A stretch of 64,000 nt of DNA from Przewalskia tangutica (Eukaryota > Streptophyta > Magnoliopsida > Solanales > Solanaceae): assembly GCA_029844215.1 (NCBI GenBank), contig CM056728.1, forward strand, positions 86,861,676 through 86,925,675, in the 5' to 3' direction. The notes under the pieces are model-generated. The model was not told where the DNA came from, made no database searches, and saw nothing but the letters and a program-made list of their open reading frames with translations. A program made the position numbers and the translations under genes. The first letter of the stretch is position 1. Each line of letters begins with the position of its first letter. This document shows, one piece after another, positions 21,551 through 33,057 of the stretch.

Positions 21551-21958
21551 GCTCAAGCCTTGGCCAACCAATGGCCAAGATGAAGACAAGTGCAAGGCAA
21601 GTGTAGGGTGAGGATTAACTATACACAAATATCCTACCAACCCTTGACTTGTGCACAAGGCACAAAAAACGTGCCATTGCTAGCCAATTCGTCCAAATGG
21701 ACGATTTGAAGTCCACCAATTGGAGGGTGCCAAGTGTCGCCCTCCCGTTGGTCCAAAATGTTTCGTCTCTCGGAAAAATCCGCAAAAATTAGAAATGGCA
21801 TAGCCGGAATTTACCCAACAAAAGCTGTGAAAACGTTTCGTCGGAAAACGATTCTTTTAGCGAGTTGTGTACAAATAAAAACGTTTTGCCTAAACTTTAA
21901 GGCTAGAATTTTGTACGTATTCCCTTACGTACATACTCTGGAAATACGGGGTATAACA

Positions 21959-21993
21959 TTCTCCCCCACTTAGAAACATTCGTCCCGAATGTT
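21959..21993 (-). other. X polypurine tract and adjacent hairpin
   Basis: On the minus strand AAGTGGGGGAGAA abuts the LTR start (TGTTATACC) and would prime plus-strand DNA. Immediately upstream is an inverted repeat, AACATTCG (21975-21982) with a three-base loop and CGAATGTT (21986-21993). The same pair lies at the other 3' ends of the window. Confidence 0.85.
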
Positions 21994-22084
21994 CCTTCCC
22001 AAGACAGTTAACGATAAGATTCTTCATAACTTAACAGTTGCAAATGCCACACACGGCCACAAAACAACACTTAGGCATAAACGA

Positions 22085-22500
22085 TAATGAAAATTTACAA
22101 GTAGGAAAGTGAATTACCTGGAGGTGTGGGGAATAGGTGAGGATACTTCTGCCTCATATCCTCCTCGGCTTCCCACGTCATCTCCCCGAGCTCGTTCGCC
22201 ACAAGACTTTGTGGAAGCCACGCCTCGGTCGCAGACGCTAACACGACGATCGACTATCGCTATGGAATCTCTCATACGATAACCCTCGGTCACTGGACAT
22301 CGTCAATCGGGTGTACCTAGATGGATCCCGATACATCTCCTCAAAGATAGATACGTGAAAAACCGGATGCGCGCCTCCGGATCGGACGGCAGATCCAACT
22401 CGTGAGCAACCTTGCCTACTGCGGACAATCTGAAACGCCCAATGTACCTTGGTGAGTTTCCTTCTTCCCGAATCTCATCACACCCTTCATGGGTGACACC
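22085..22500 (-). pseudogene. X: integrase C-terminal tail with chromodomain-like end
   Basis: Minus-strand remnants read SPRYIGRFRL, VAHELDLPSD and CIG near 22300-22450, then EEDMRQKYPHLFP-like text near 22130-22180. Tekay/Del integrases end in this linker plus a chromodomain-type module, thought to direct insertion to heterochromatin. It is frameshifted several times. The stop lies close to 22100, followed by about 100 bp to the polypurine tract. Confidence 0.75.
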
Positions 22501-23650
22501 TTTAGGAAAACCCAATCATGAACCTCGAACTCAAGATGCCGACGACGATGATCTGCATACGACTTACATCGACTACGGCCGTCGATAGCCGCTCTCGGAT
22601 AAGATTCACCTTATCCACTGCCTGCTCTACCAAATCTGGTCCCACTAGCTCAACCTCGCCCACATCGAACCAACCTATAGGCGATCTGCACTTCCTCCCA
22701 TACAAGGCCTCATAAGGCGCCATCTGAATGCTGGAGTGGTAGCTATTATTATACGCGAACTCAACTAGAGGCAAATGATCCTCCCAACTACCATTGAAGT
22801 CCATAACACAGGCTCGCAGCATATCCTCAAGAGTGCGGATAGTGCGCTCTGCTGTCCGTCATGCGTGGATGAAATGCAGACTCGTGCTCACTGCGTCCTA
22901 AACCCTCTGGAAGGACCTCCGAAGTTAGCCGTGGCGGGCTCCTCATGCGATATGATCGAAGTAGGGACTCCATGCGATCGACGATCTCTCGGATGTAAAG
23001 TCGGCATAATCCTCGGTAGAAAAAGTCGCCCCGACGGGAAGAAAGTGGGCTGATTTCGTCCACCGTCGACGATAACCCATATAGAATCATGTCTCCTCCG
23101 AGTGCGAGGTAATCCTGTGATGAAGTCCATGTTGATTACCTCCCACTTCCGGTCGGGATCTCAATGCGTAACAAACCACCGGGCCTCCGGTGCTCTACCT
23201 TCACCGCCGACAACACGGGCGAGCTACGAACTCTGCAACGTCCTCTTCAAACCATCCCACCAATACAGATCTAAGGTCGTGGTACATCTTGGTCGACCAC
23301 GGATGGATAGAGTAACTTGCTACGTGTGCTTCCCAAGAACTCTGCCAAGTCACGAAACATCCGGAACACAACTGCCCTCAAACCTTAGCACCCCATCGGT
23401 GCTACCTCAGGACCTTGCCTCACGAAGAGTGAATCACGATAACGTGTCAAAGCGGATCCTCGAGCTGTTGCCTCTTCACCTCCTCGACGATGGAAGACTC
23501 GGCAACCTCACGAACTCTAACCCCCGCTATCGTAATCAATCAAACGGACACCAAGGCTCGCTAATCGATGCAAATCATGAACCATGTCCTCCTCTCTAGC
23601 TGCACATCCGATAGGCTCCCCATCGACCTACGACTAAGAGCATCTACCAA
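22500..23650 (-). pseudogene. X: integrase core remnant
   Basis: Integrase inserts the element cDNA into the genome. From right to left, minus-strand pieces include MDFITGLPRTRRRHDSIWVI (23130-23071), RLYIREIV and GVPTSI (near 22960-23030), and MLRACVMDFNGSWEDHLPL followed by EFAYNNSYHSS and EALYGRKCRSPIGWFD (22822-22655). The D,D,E catalytic core falls here, but its residues are split among frames. The stretch 22654-22794 is identical to 41224-41364 in X2, while its surroundings are riddled with small indels. Confidence 0.88.
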
Positions 23651-24210
23651 CATTGGCCTTCCCGGGTGGTACAGATATCAACATCGTAATCCTTAAGCAA
23701 CTCTAACCACCGCCTCTCGTAAGTTCGGCTCCCTCGGTGAAGATATCGGAGGCTCTTGTGGTCCGTATAAATATCCACGTGAACCCCATACAAATAGTGC
23801 CTCGGATCTTGGCGTGAATCACACCGCCAACTCTAAATCATGGGTGGGGTAGTTCCTCGTGTTTCTTCACCGTCGGGATGCATATGCTATAACTGCCATC
23901 TGCGCATTAACACATCCCAACCCGATGCATGACGCATCACAATACGACATAACCATCCGACCTGCGGAAGAGTAAGAACGAGGCGGTCGTCGGTCTCTCT
24001 TTCAAAGAATCAAACCACGCCACAAGCATCATCCATCAAACTTGGCCGCTTCCGAGTCGACCTAGTCAATGGTGCGAAGATAGAAGCAAACTTCTCCACG
24101 AACCGCCGATAATAACTCGCAAGGCCCGAAAGCTGCGAACCTCTGCCGAGTAGTAGGTCTAGGCCAAGTCCCCGATCGCCTCGATCTTGACCGTATCCAC
24201 TGAATGCCAT
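23650..24210 (-). pseudogene. X: RNase H remnant
   Basis: RNase H removes the RNA strand during reverse transcription. Minus-strand fragments include ASYYRRFVEKFASIFAPLTR (24123-24064, the RT-RNase H connection), YCDASCIGLGCVN-like text near 23900-23950, VDIYTDHKSL near 23755-23785 and DALSRRSMG near 23620-23650, in the family order. Frames shift repeatedly. Confidence 0.82.
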
Positions 24211-24880
24211 CACCCGACAATATGCCCAAGAAACGCCATCAAGTCAACCAAAACTCACATTTGGAAAACTTGGCGCATAACCGTGGTCTGGAGAATCACA
24301 AGATCGCCAAATGCTCTGCATGCTCGCTCGAGCGAGAATAAACCAAGATATCATCAATGAACACTATCACAAACGTGTCCAAAAATGGTTTGAACACTCG
24401 GTTCATCAAATCCATGAATACCGCGGAGCATTGGTCAACCCAAAAGACATGACCACTGACTCATAATGCCCGTCGGTCCGAATGCGATCTAGGGACATCC
24501 ACCTCTCGACACGAACGATGATAGCGAACGCAGATCAATCTTGGAGAAACATCTCGCGCTCGCAATCGGGTCGAACAAATCATCAATCACGGGAAGGGTA
24601 TACGTTCTTAATGGTCACCTTGTTCGGTCAGTAGTCAACACACATGCGCAGCGTCCGCCCTTCTTCTTCACGAACAATACGCGCCCCGAGGAGAAACACT
24701 AGGTCCGATAAAACCGCTTCTCCAAAGAAATCCCTAATTTGGTCCTTCACTCTCTCAACTCGGCAGTGTCATTCGTATGGCGGAATGGAAATAGGCGAGT
24801 GTCCGTAATATGTCTATACAAAACTCGATCTCCTCTCGGGAGGATACCGAGAGGTCATCCGAAACACGTCGGGAACTGGC
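24210..24880 (-). pseudogene. X: reverse transcriptase remnant
   Basis: Copies element RNA to cDNA. The catalytic box FIDDILVYS (Ty3/gypsy form of YxDD) is legible at 24362-24336 on the minus strand, preceded by text matching VMSFGL and NRVFKPF, and further upstream by RMCVDY (near 24640). The start region resembles PPE..IEF.IDLLPDT...PPYRM (24870-24760). Several frameshifts; no product expected as given. Confidence 0.88.
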
Positions 24881-25340
24881 GACCATCGAACTAATCAAAA
24901 TCTGGTACCGCAGCCTTCGAGATCAAACACCCGAACGAGATGGTAGATATACCCTTCGCACCATCTTCCTAGCCTTGAGGTAGGAAATAAACCTACCTCT
25001 CTCGGCGATACCGTGCTCCTCCCACTCAACAACGGCTCCTCAGAAACGGAACTGTACTACTCTCTCTGCGGTCTACATTGGCGTAGCAAGAAGCTAGCCA
25101 ATCCATCCTTGCATCACGTCGAAGTCAATCATCTCCACTCTATCAAGTCGGCTGGGTCGACGATCGTAAATGGTCACAGGACAATCTCTATATACCGCCG
25201 AGCTACCACCGAATCACCATCGCGTAGCTACCTCGAAAGGTCTATGGACTCGTGCTCTATCCCTATCCTACTAGCAACAAGGGAGATATATAGACGAGTA
25301 GAACCGGATCTATCAAAGCGTATACATCAAACCCGAACCG
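24880..25340 (-). pseudogene. X: aspartic protease remnant
   Basis: Would mature the Gag-Pol polyprotein. Minus-strand text near 25260-25325 reads YALIDP then YISPL, corresponding to the LIDPGSTLSYISP active-site region seen better in X2 (43860-43905). Downstream come RRVYRDCPVTIYDR-like and LASCYA-like fragments (25080-25210). Broken. Confidence 0.72.
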
Positions 25341-26638
25341 ATAAGGTACCGTGACGACATCGGTGAGGCCTCCGATCTGTCGGTGGACAAAGCATAAATG
25401 TGGTTACGAGGACCGCTAGGCGGGACCGAGCCACGACCTCTGCCGCGACTGCTGGTCACGAGTACCTTGCCCTCCGGCGAAATCGTCGAGGATGAAGAAG
25501 CGGCAATGCACCACGTAGATCGGGCCCTACCACCGCCGCTCGCGCCGGACAAACTCTCGCGAAATGACCTGCGGCCACACGTGTAGCAAGCTCCCGAGTC
25601 TGCCTCGAATGGTATCTACCACAGCGGCACTGCGCGGACCTCGAGCAGTTAGCACCTGCTACCACAAATCCAAGTCCTGGGGCCACTGGCCCCGGCCCCG
25701 CTCTGGTGTACCGAAGATGTAGGGCGCTCTGCGCGGTGTGGTGCAAATCTGGACTTCTGGCGATGCGCCGCCCTGAGAACCACCAAAAGAACCGGCCGTC
25801 TTGGCCTTCTTCTGCTGCTGATATCGCTCTACCCGGCGGTCTCTACGCTCCTCGCATCCTAGTGCATGAGCCTGCATCCGGGTAATGTCCATACCCGGCT
25901 GAAGAGAAACACCCGCACATGACTCGGCCATATAATCATCTAGCCCGGTGACGTAGCGGTGTACCCTATCCTCCATATCTGCTACCAATCTTTGGGACAT
26001 ATCGAGCCAAAGAATCAAACTCGACATTGTACTCCCGACGGTGCGTCCCCCGCCTCGGCGGTAAAAATCTATCACCGTGCCCTCCTCATCTGCGGAGGCG
26101 AAGTGTGTGAGAAAAGCCTCAAAACTCATCCCATCTGCTGAGTGCATACTCTCCCGAAAGCTCCATGAATCAAACTAATCGATTGCGGTATCACGCAGCC
26201 GATGCGAACCGAATGTCACAGACTCAGTCTCTGAAGCCCTGATCAACCGCATAATCCTCTGCAGCTGACGGATGAACTCATGCGGATCATCCTCCGGCCT
26301 CGACCCGTAAAACTCTGGTGGGCTACAACTAAGGAAATCCCGTAGTCTCAAACTATCTGCCCTTGGGTGTACTACGGGTGCGACTGGAGCTGGAGCTGCC
26401 GCATCCAGCCTCTCTCTCGTGACGGGCCTGACTTTAGCCAAAGTCGGGCCATTTCCTTGTACCCTAACTCTTCCGCCCGGTGTGGGACGGGAGGTGTGGA
26501 GTGCGTGGTCCTTTGGGGTGCGGCGTCATAGAACTCGCCGTCTCGGTATAGGCGGGCTGAGCCCTCGTGACTCTGGGTGTCTGCTAGCGACTCCTCGGCT
26601 GCCTTGCCATACGGGCGGGTTGCCTTACGTGGAGGCAT
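25340..26638 (-). pseudogene. X: gag remnant
   Basis: Starts MPPRKATRPYGKAAEE (ATG at 26638). After a frameshift come PVVHPRADSLRLRDFLSC and DPHEFIRQLQRIMRL (26380-26220). A third frame gives RLVADMEDRVHRYVTGLDDY and LQPGMDITRMQAHALG (26010-25850). The zinc-knuckle region is near 25560-25660 (CGRYH and GHFARVCPAR in different frames). Domain order is capsid then nucleocapsid. It is clearly related to the gag of Y, R and S but of a different subtype (MPPRK start). Confidence 0.88.
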
Positions 26639-26828
26639 AAGCATTACAGAAAGGAATACGTTAGAGGGTCCAACCTATAACACGGCTCTAAAGCACGATC
26701 TCGTAATGAGAAGAATGGAAACCAATCCTAAATATCCTATAGCCTCACGATTATTGGTGTGGTGCACAACACAGATAATCAAGACTCTACTAGATACTGA
26801 TGCGTAGACACTTTCCGAGGATTAATCG

Positions 26829-26842
26829 CTCGATACCACTTT
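26829..26842 (-). other. X primer-binding site (damaged)
   Basis: Minus strand TGGTATCGAGC in place of TGGTATCAGAGC, adjacent to the right LTR. The same damaged form occurs at Q (2086-2099) and X2 (45378-45391). Confidence 0.75.
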
Positions 26843-29257
26843 TGTCACGACCCGTTAGGGCGTGATCGTGCCTTACCGGCACCCAAGTAGCCATACATCG
26901 AGTAACCAGGAAATATAAAACAAGACAGAAACATAGTAAAGCGAAGCTTTATCGATGAAAAGCTTGCCTTTCGGCATAATATAAATAACTCAAGTTTTGC
27001 GATTACATCCCAACTGTACAATAGTACTCTGCACCTCTAAGGAAGTAAACAACTATGGCGGGACGGGGCCCGCCATACCACTCGCAGACAAAACTATCTA
27101 CAATGCGTGAGATCATACCCAAAGTAGAGCCTCCGAGAAGATGGAGCTCCCGACACCAACGCAAAGATCCTAAGGATGTGGATCTAGCACTGCTGCTTGC
27201 CACTGCGGCATGAGCGGCCCGAAGGAGGTCGATAACAGTACCAAGTATGTGAAACTATAAAGTACTTAAATGAAATCAAGTATTTAAAACCTTTTCACAA
27301 ATACAATCGGTTCAATTGCACATAGTGCCACATCACAAACAATAACGAGAATAGGAAAAGCGTAATGTGTCTAGTCTAGGCGCGAATGATCGGGCAAGGC
27401 CAATCGCCCATAGTATCATTCTGCGTGCCTAGTCCCGACTTCCGCGATCGCATAGGTCACACATGCACCCGCATGAGGTATTCCTCGCATCGGGGGCAGC
27501 CAACCCCCGGCATCCGCCTAGGCTCCCGCAGCCCGCATAGCCTCAAAATACCGCATAGCCTCAGCGGACGCATAGGAATCCCGCGTCGGGCTAGACGCCC
27601 GAATGATCAATCTCGAGCATACCGCCGCTCGCATAGTCTCACGAACCGCATAGCCGTATAGACCGCATCGGGGCAAGCCACCGGTATAATAGTCAAGGGT
27701 AGGTGATACAATAACGATTACAACGGACTTACGGTTAGCAACGTAAGCACGCAAGAATGACCCCACTTTCACAAAGATTACAAGACACTAACACAGGTAG
27801 CATCATAATATGTCTACTTATCAAACAATCTTACTACACTTAACAGAAATCAATACAAGGCTTTTATAAACAAACAAGTAAACAGTTCCTTTTTATCCTT
27901 CTTAAGTTGTTATACCTAACTTCCTATAAAGCTAGTATAACTCTTAAGCTTTTGTTTAAAAACCAAATATTTATCTTCTGTTAACAATGATTCAGTACTC
28001 CTTTGAAATGTTTTCAGTTCTTTATTATTCAGGCTTAAGCCGTGAGGCATTGCCGTAAGTATTATTCAGGCTTAAGTCGTGAGGCATTGCCGTAAGTATT
28101 ATTCAGATAGCACGTATGCGTCTGCAGTACTATATATTGTAAAATATCATGCTTAGGAAGAATCACATACCTTCTCAGCGAAAACCACCTGCCAAGTTGA
28201 ATATGTCGCGCGCAGAGAGTCAGCCTATAATAGTCACAGACATCTATCAAAGTCTAGACTACTCTGAAGGTCATTCTAAACAGAGGGTTCATAATCCTAC
28301 GGAAAGTCGGGCAGCACAACCCTACCCGGTGAGCTATATGAGTCTCATCAGAAAACAGTCCTATGTGAGTCAGATTCAATTATTCTTCTTTAAACCCTTC
28401 TCTGTGATAACAGTCCAATTCTATTCTTTAATACTCTTCTAAGTATTTATACTTATTCTTATACTTCTACAGTATATATTCTCTAATTATAAAAGAAGGG
28501 TAAGTTTATTTACCTCGGTAAGCCCAATAATATCCTAGAAAAAGTCGCGCCTGAGCAAGGTTTTGCTCCTAAGTTGTATGCTCCAAGGAAACCTTAGAAG
28601 TTCTTCACAACTTCTACTAAGTACTAAGGTATTTGGGCTAGGGTATTTTGGACATTATAACAATACTAGAAGACAACTTTTCTACCAAGGGAGGGGGGTA
28701 GATTTCGGCTAGGCTAGGGGGTGGGGTAGCCTCGGCCAAGCTTCTCAAGGGGAGGGGGGGGGTGTTGGACGATTTGCTTACAAAGGGAGAGGAGAGGATT
28801 TTTAGACTTGGAAAGCTTTTGTGGATGAAGAACTCTTCATCTCTAAGGGGGTATTTATAGCTCAAGCCTTGGCCAACCAATGGCCAAGATGAAGACAAGT
28901 GCAAGGCAAGTGTAGGGTGAGGATTAACTATACACAAATATCCTACCAACCCTTGACTTGTGCACAAGGCACAAAAAACGTGCCATTGCTAGCCAATTCG
29001 TCCAAATGGACGATTTGAAGTCCACCAATTGGAGGTGCCAAGTGTCGCCTCCCGCTGGTCCAAAATGTTTCGCCTCTCGGAAAAATCCGCAAAATTAGAA
29101 ATGGCATAGCGGAATTTACCCAACAAAGGCGTGAAAACGTTTCGCCTGAAAAGCGATTCTTTTAGCGAGTTGTGTACAAATAAAAACGTTTTGCCTAAAC
29201 TTTAAGGCTAGACTTTTATGCGTATTCCTACGCATACTACCGAAATACGGTATAACG
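26843..29257 (-). mobile_element. X right (5') LTR, 2.42 kb
   Basis: TGTCACGACCCG to ATACGGTATAACG. Co-linear with the left LTR. The two differ chiefly by small changes at CAG, CTG and CG triplets (for example CATCAGAGTAACCAGCGG at 19579 versus CATCGAGTAACCAGG at 26897), while long AT-rich stretches such as 28430-28620 appear the same as 21110-21300. This LTR holds the X promoter (TATA 28852-28859). Confidence 0.9.
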
Positions 29258-29640
29258 ATTTGTCTCTGTTGAGGAGTGTTTTATAGCTACCATTTTAATA
29301 ATCTGATGTCGCCTTTATGAAGCCTTGTAGGGCGGAAGTGAAAGTCACGGCCGATTGGTTCGATGTTGGCGTTCGATTGTTGTCCATACCGCTTCAAGAG
29401 AACGTGGTTAGGTGTGACGAGTTTTGGAAAACAGAGGAAACTTAGCCCGAGGTACTTGAGCGCTTTGGATCCTTTGAAGGATAGGCCAGTTGTTTATAGA
29501 TGGCATTGCTGGCCCAACGCGAGGCAGCAAGGCGTCGATCTTCGTGTTGTTATGTTCGGGAAAGTATCGGAGATCCATCCAGAGTGTTCCCAGTTAATGA
29601 TGACCAAGTTGGAGGTAGTAACCCAGAGTTTTGGAAACTG
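29258..29640 (+). pseudogene. Y internal 1: integrase remnant, part 2
   Basis: Continues after X with YEAL-type text (near 29318), VRCDEFWKTEET (29410-29445), and a frame at 29545-29640 equivalent to the CIGDPSRVFPVNDVQV linker seen in complete integrases (here reading KVSEIHPECSQLMMTKLEVV). It ends before the chromodomain-like end. Confidence 0.7.
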
Positions 29641-29962
29641 AAGCAGTAACAGGAATGTGGTAAGTCATGAGAAAGAGTTCAAGTGTTCGAGAAGGGTACG
29701 ACGAGTAAGAGAATAGAAGTGATCTTTTCGTTTGTAAAGAGAAGGTGCGAAGGGAGTATCTTTTAGCCCTTGGATGGGAGTTTTTGTGATGTTAGGGGTA
29801 ATTCCTCGTGGACTTGAATTAAGTATTTGCGCGTATGTTATTTTATGGCCAGGTGTGGCATGATTGTTGTTCATAAGCATAGTAGTGAAGACTATACTGG
29901 CGCATGTTTGTTTTGAGACTTAGAAGGAACATTCGGGACGAATGTTTCTAAGGAGGGGAGAA
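29641..29962 (+). other. Y internal 1: 3' untranslated end, hairpin and polypurine tract
   Basis: Non-coding. At its end AACATTCG (29928-29935), loop GGA, CGAATGTT (29939-29946) form a perfect 8-bp stem just before the polypurine tract AGGAGGGGAGAA (29951-29962), which abuts LTR2. Confidence 0.85.
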
Positions 29963-32866
29963 TGTTATACCCCGTATTTTCAGAGTATGTACGTGAGGAC
30001 GCGTAAAAGTTTAAGCCTTAAAGTTAGGCAAGGTTCGAATTTTGTTCACAACCCCCGATTAGAGTCGTTTTTCAACGAAACGTCTTCCAAAGCTTGCGTA
30101 GGGAAAATTTCGGCTATGTCATTTATTATTTTTGCGAATTTTTCCGAGAGACGAAATATTTTGGACCAACGGGAGGGTGACACTTGTCACCCTCAAGTGG
30201 GCGTGCTAGTGGCCGTTTGGCTTGCACGATTTGGCCTTGTTTTGTGCCTTGTTTTGTGCCTTGTTTTGTGGAGTAGGGGTAGGGGGGCACTTGGGCAAAT
30301 ATTGGCCCTCCACTTGCCCCCCCACATGGCTTGATCTTGGCCATTGGTTGGCCTTTGCTTGACCTATAAATACCCCCCCTTTGAAGACTTCTTCATCCAT
30401 TCCATAACTCTCCAAGTCTTGAAAGCCCCTCCCCCTTTTCGTGAGGCCTTTGGCCGAGAGCACCCTCCCTTTGCGAGGCCCTCGCCGGCGGGCACGCCTC
30501 CTAGTGGCTTGGCCGAGGTACCCCTCTTGTGAGTTGTTCTCATAATACACCCCCTCTCTTGGTAGAAATACTCTCCAAGTATTGTTACTATACCAAAATA
30601 CCTTAGCCTTATACCTTGTAGTATTCCAAAGTTATCTCTATACGTAGAGCCCGGAAATACTACCTTATGTCCTTTTAGTCTCAAACCGAAACCCTAAAGA
30701 AAAATCTTCATAGCCGGTTGAAGGATTAAGAAGAAGTTGCGTAGAACTTCTAAGGGTTGTTTGGAGCGGGTTGGAGCGCCCAGAGTAGGAGCTAAGCGTT
30801 GCTCAGGATCGACATTTATACTTGGATAATTATGGGCTTATCGAGGTAAATATCTTGTCCCCCTATTGTAATTGGAAATTACATACTGTAGTAGTATGGC
30901 AATGAATATAAGATTCATAGAAGAGAATTGAACTGTAATAGAAGGATATTACAGAAAAGACTTGAATCAAATCACATCGTAAGAATAATCTACGCAGTAG
31001 TCTAGTCATTGATAGACTTGTATAACCTTTATAGGTTGAATGTTTCGCAAGTAGCGTGTTCTACTTGAAAGCGACAAGGCTAGCCGGGTTATAGCCGTGA
31101 GCGTTTTGCTAATAGTCGATAATCGTCGAGGTATGTGATTCTTCCTATACTCTTGAGCATGATATTTTAAAGGAATATATATAGTACGGTAGACGTACGT
31201 GTGGCAATGTCTTTTGACTTAAGCCTGAATAATAAGAATCTCGAAGTATTTTAAAAGAATATATATATAGTACGGTAGACGTACGTGTGTTAACTGAATG
31301 TAGTGTTACGGCAATGTCTTTTGACTTAAGCCTGAATAATAAGAATCTTGAAGTATTTCAAAAGATTTAAGAACCGTTTTTGAAAGGAGAGTAATACTTG
31401 GTTTTGAAAACATAAGAGTTATACTAGCTTTATGGGAAGTTAGGTATAACGTCTTAAGAGAGATAAAGAGAATGGTTTACTGATTTTAGAAGTTAAGAGA
31501 CTTAATCTTAAAAGATAAGAGACTTGACTTATTTGAATTGATATGAATTTTGTTAAAAGTGTGAAACCTCATTCGTGAGTAATGAGTACTTGGTTTTTAA
31601 AGAATAATGTTTTACTGATTTCGGAAATGAGAATAAGTAAGGAACTTGATTTCTAAAAGAGACTTGAGGAAATTAAAGAGTTTTTGGTTTAAAAGGAAGG
31701 CATTGTTTTTGTCTTAAAATTGGTTTAAAACATAAAGTGTTATAACAGCTTTATGGGAAGTTAGTTATAACGACTTTATGAAAACGAAAGAATGGTTTTA
31801 TCATTGGTTTTAAAGTGGTAACTTGACTTTAAAAGGAGAAGTGTTTTGGTCTAAAAAGATGGCATAGTATTGCCTTAATTTGGTTTTAAAAGGAAAGTAT
31901 GGAAGTTGTTTTGGTTTACTTAAAAGATGTTAGTCACTCTATACTACGGGTATCGGGTGACCTTTGTAAAAGAAATGGATCCTTTAAAAAGAGTTTAACA
32001 TACGTAGTACTTTGGGGTTAAAACCTGGACTTTGGCATAAAATGAAAACCGACTTTTGCATGTAACTGTAACTTGCAAGCCTCCAATGGTTGTATGATCG
32101 GCTTGCACACGTGTAGTTAGCCCTCGCGCTTGCCGGATTCGATTAGGACTAGACGGTATCGGTCGCAATGGCTAGTTCAGCCTCCAGACTTCGGCCAGTG
32201 GTTCCGACATATTTGCAGTTGCTATCCGGTCGCTCGATGAGAGGACTTCGTGTTCATATGTACTCCTGGTGTTATTATATCATGCATCGCGAATGGCGGA
32301 AGGTATTCCACGCATGATTTGATGCGTGCGCGAGACCATAGTTATATTTTAGTGATTTACTCGTGAGTCCTCGACTTACATGCTCGCTATTTATCAGGAA
32401 TCGTAGTTTGGTTATCATACATGTCTCCCGCTTTATAGATCGCTATGATTTCATTTACGATTTTCGCTGGCCATACTTGACCAATTGCCGGGGCCGCTCA
32501 TGCCGCAGTGCAGTAGAGATACACCAAGTTGATCCTCGCCTAGGATCACAGTTCATTGGAAGCTCCGCTTCCGAGGCTTATCTTTGGTATGTTACCCGAG
32601 TTGTAGGTTCTTGTACTTTCGTGGTATGGTATGGCGGCCCGTCATGTTGTATAAAAACTCTAGAGGTCTGTAGTACCATGGCGTGGTTTGTAAAAGGATT
32701 AAGTTGTTCGGTTTGAAAAATTTATATATATTGGAAGCGTAATCGCTTGGTTGACCTGCTTTATTATCTTATCTCTTGCTCATGGTTAAGTTTGTATTTC
32801 CACGATTTTCTGATGTTGTATCACTAGTGGTGCCCGGTAGCACTACCACGCCCGGATCGGTCGACA
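29963..32866 (+). mobile_element. Y LTR2 (2.90 kb), shared by both internal regions
   Basis: TGTTATACCCCG to GGTCGACA (a shortened GGTCGTGACA). A polypurine tract lies on its left and a primer site plus gag on its right, so it serves as 3' LTR of internal 1 and 5' LTR of internal 2. It contains a TATA box (30365-30372), an 85-110-bp direct duplication (31172-31365) and a degraded 3' third. It lacks most of the 37360-37800 repeat region of LTR3. Confidence 0.9.
31172..31365 (+). repeat. Direct duplication with GTACGGTAGACGTACGTG
   Basis: Two tandem copies (about 31172-31257 and 31258-31365) of a segment with TATATATAGTACGGTAGACG, then TGTCTTTTGACTTAAGCC and AATAATAAGAATCT. LTR3 has the same duplication at 36505-36690. 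N2 has a single copy (9710-9800). Confidence 0.85.
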
Positions 32867-32870
32867 AAAG

Positions 32871-32884
32871 TGGTATCGAAAGCG
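32871..32884 (+). other. Primer-binding site, Y internal 2 (damaged)
   Basis: TGGTATCGAAAGCG where sister copies read TGGTATCAGAGCAG. Both CAG triplets are altered. Confidence 0.7.
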
Positions 32885-33057
32885 ATTAATCCTGAAAGTG
32901 TCATGCATCATCTAGTAGTCTTGATTATCTGCAGTGTTGCACCACACCAATAATCGTGAGGCTATAGGATATTAGGATCGTTTCCATTCTTCTCACTGAG
33001 ATCATGCTTAGAGTTGTGCTATAAGTTAGACCCTCTAACGATTTCTTTCCTCACCGC

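Larger units (their letters stand above)
19518..21958 (-). mobile_element. X left (3') LTR, 2.44 kb
   Basis: TGTCACGACCCG to GGGGTATAACA. It contains GC-rich repeats (20155-20405), two or so 37-bp units (20734-20818), the GTACGGTAGACG-like block (altered, near 20830), a TATA box at 21543-21550 and GGAGGGTGCCAAGTGTCGCCCTCC (near 21722-21745) where the G-box palindrome lies in other LTRs. This copy is cleaner than the right LTR, most sites having their CAG/CTG triplets preserved. Confidence 0.92.
19518..29257 (-). mobile_element. Element X: gag-pol Tekay-type retrotransposon (9.74 kb)
   Basis: Minus-strand element with both LTRs (left 19518-21958, right 26843-29257), primer site beside the right LTR and polypurine tract beside the left. 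Read on the minus strand the internal region follows the Ty3/gypsy order gag, protease, reverse transcriptase, RNase H, integrase, chromodomain-like tail. It is inserted in the integrase remnant of Y. Its termini match those of Y, but the LTR middle differs and is shorter. All frames are broken, largely by small indels at CAG/CTG and CG sites, so it may be more intact in reality than it looks. Sister copy: 38096-47804. Confidence 0.92.

Noticed and set aside
22085..26640. Ancient, long-decayed element
   Set aside because: Intact islands nearly or fully identical to X2 and damage confined to CAG/CTG/CG contexts argue for youth plus sequence error rather than age.
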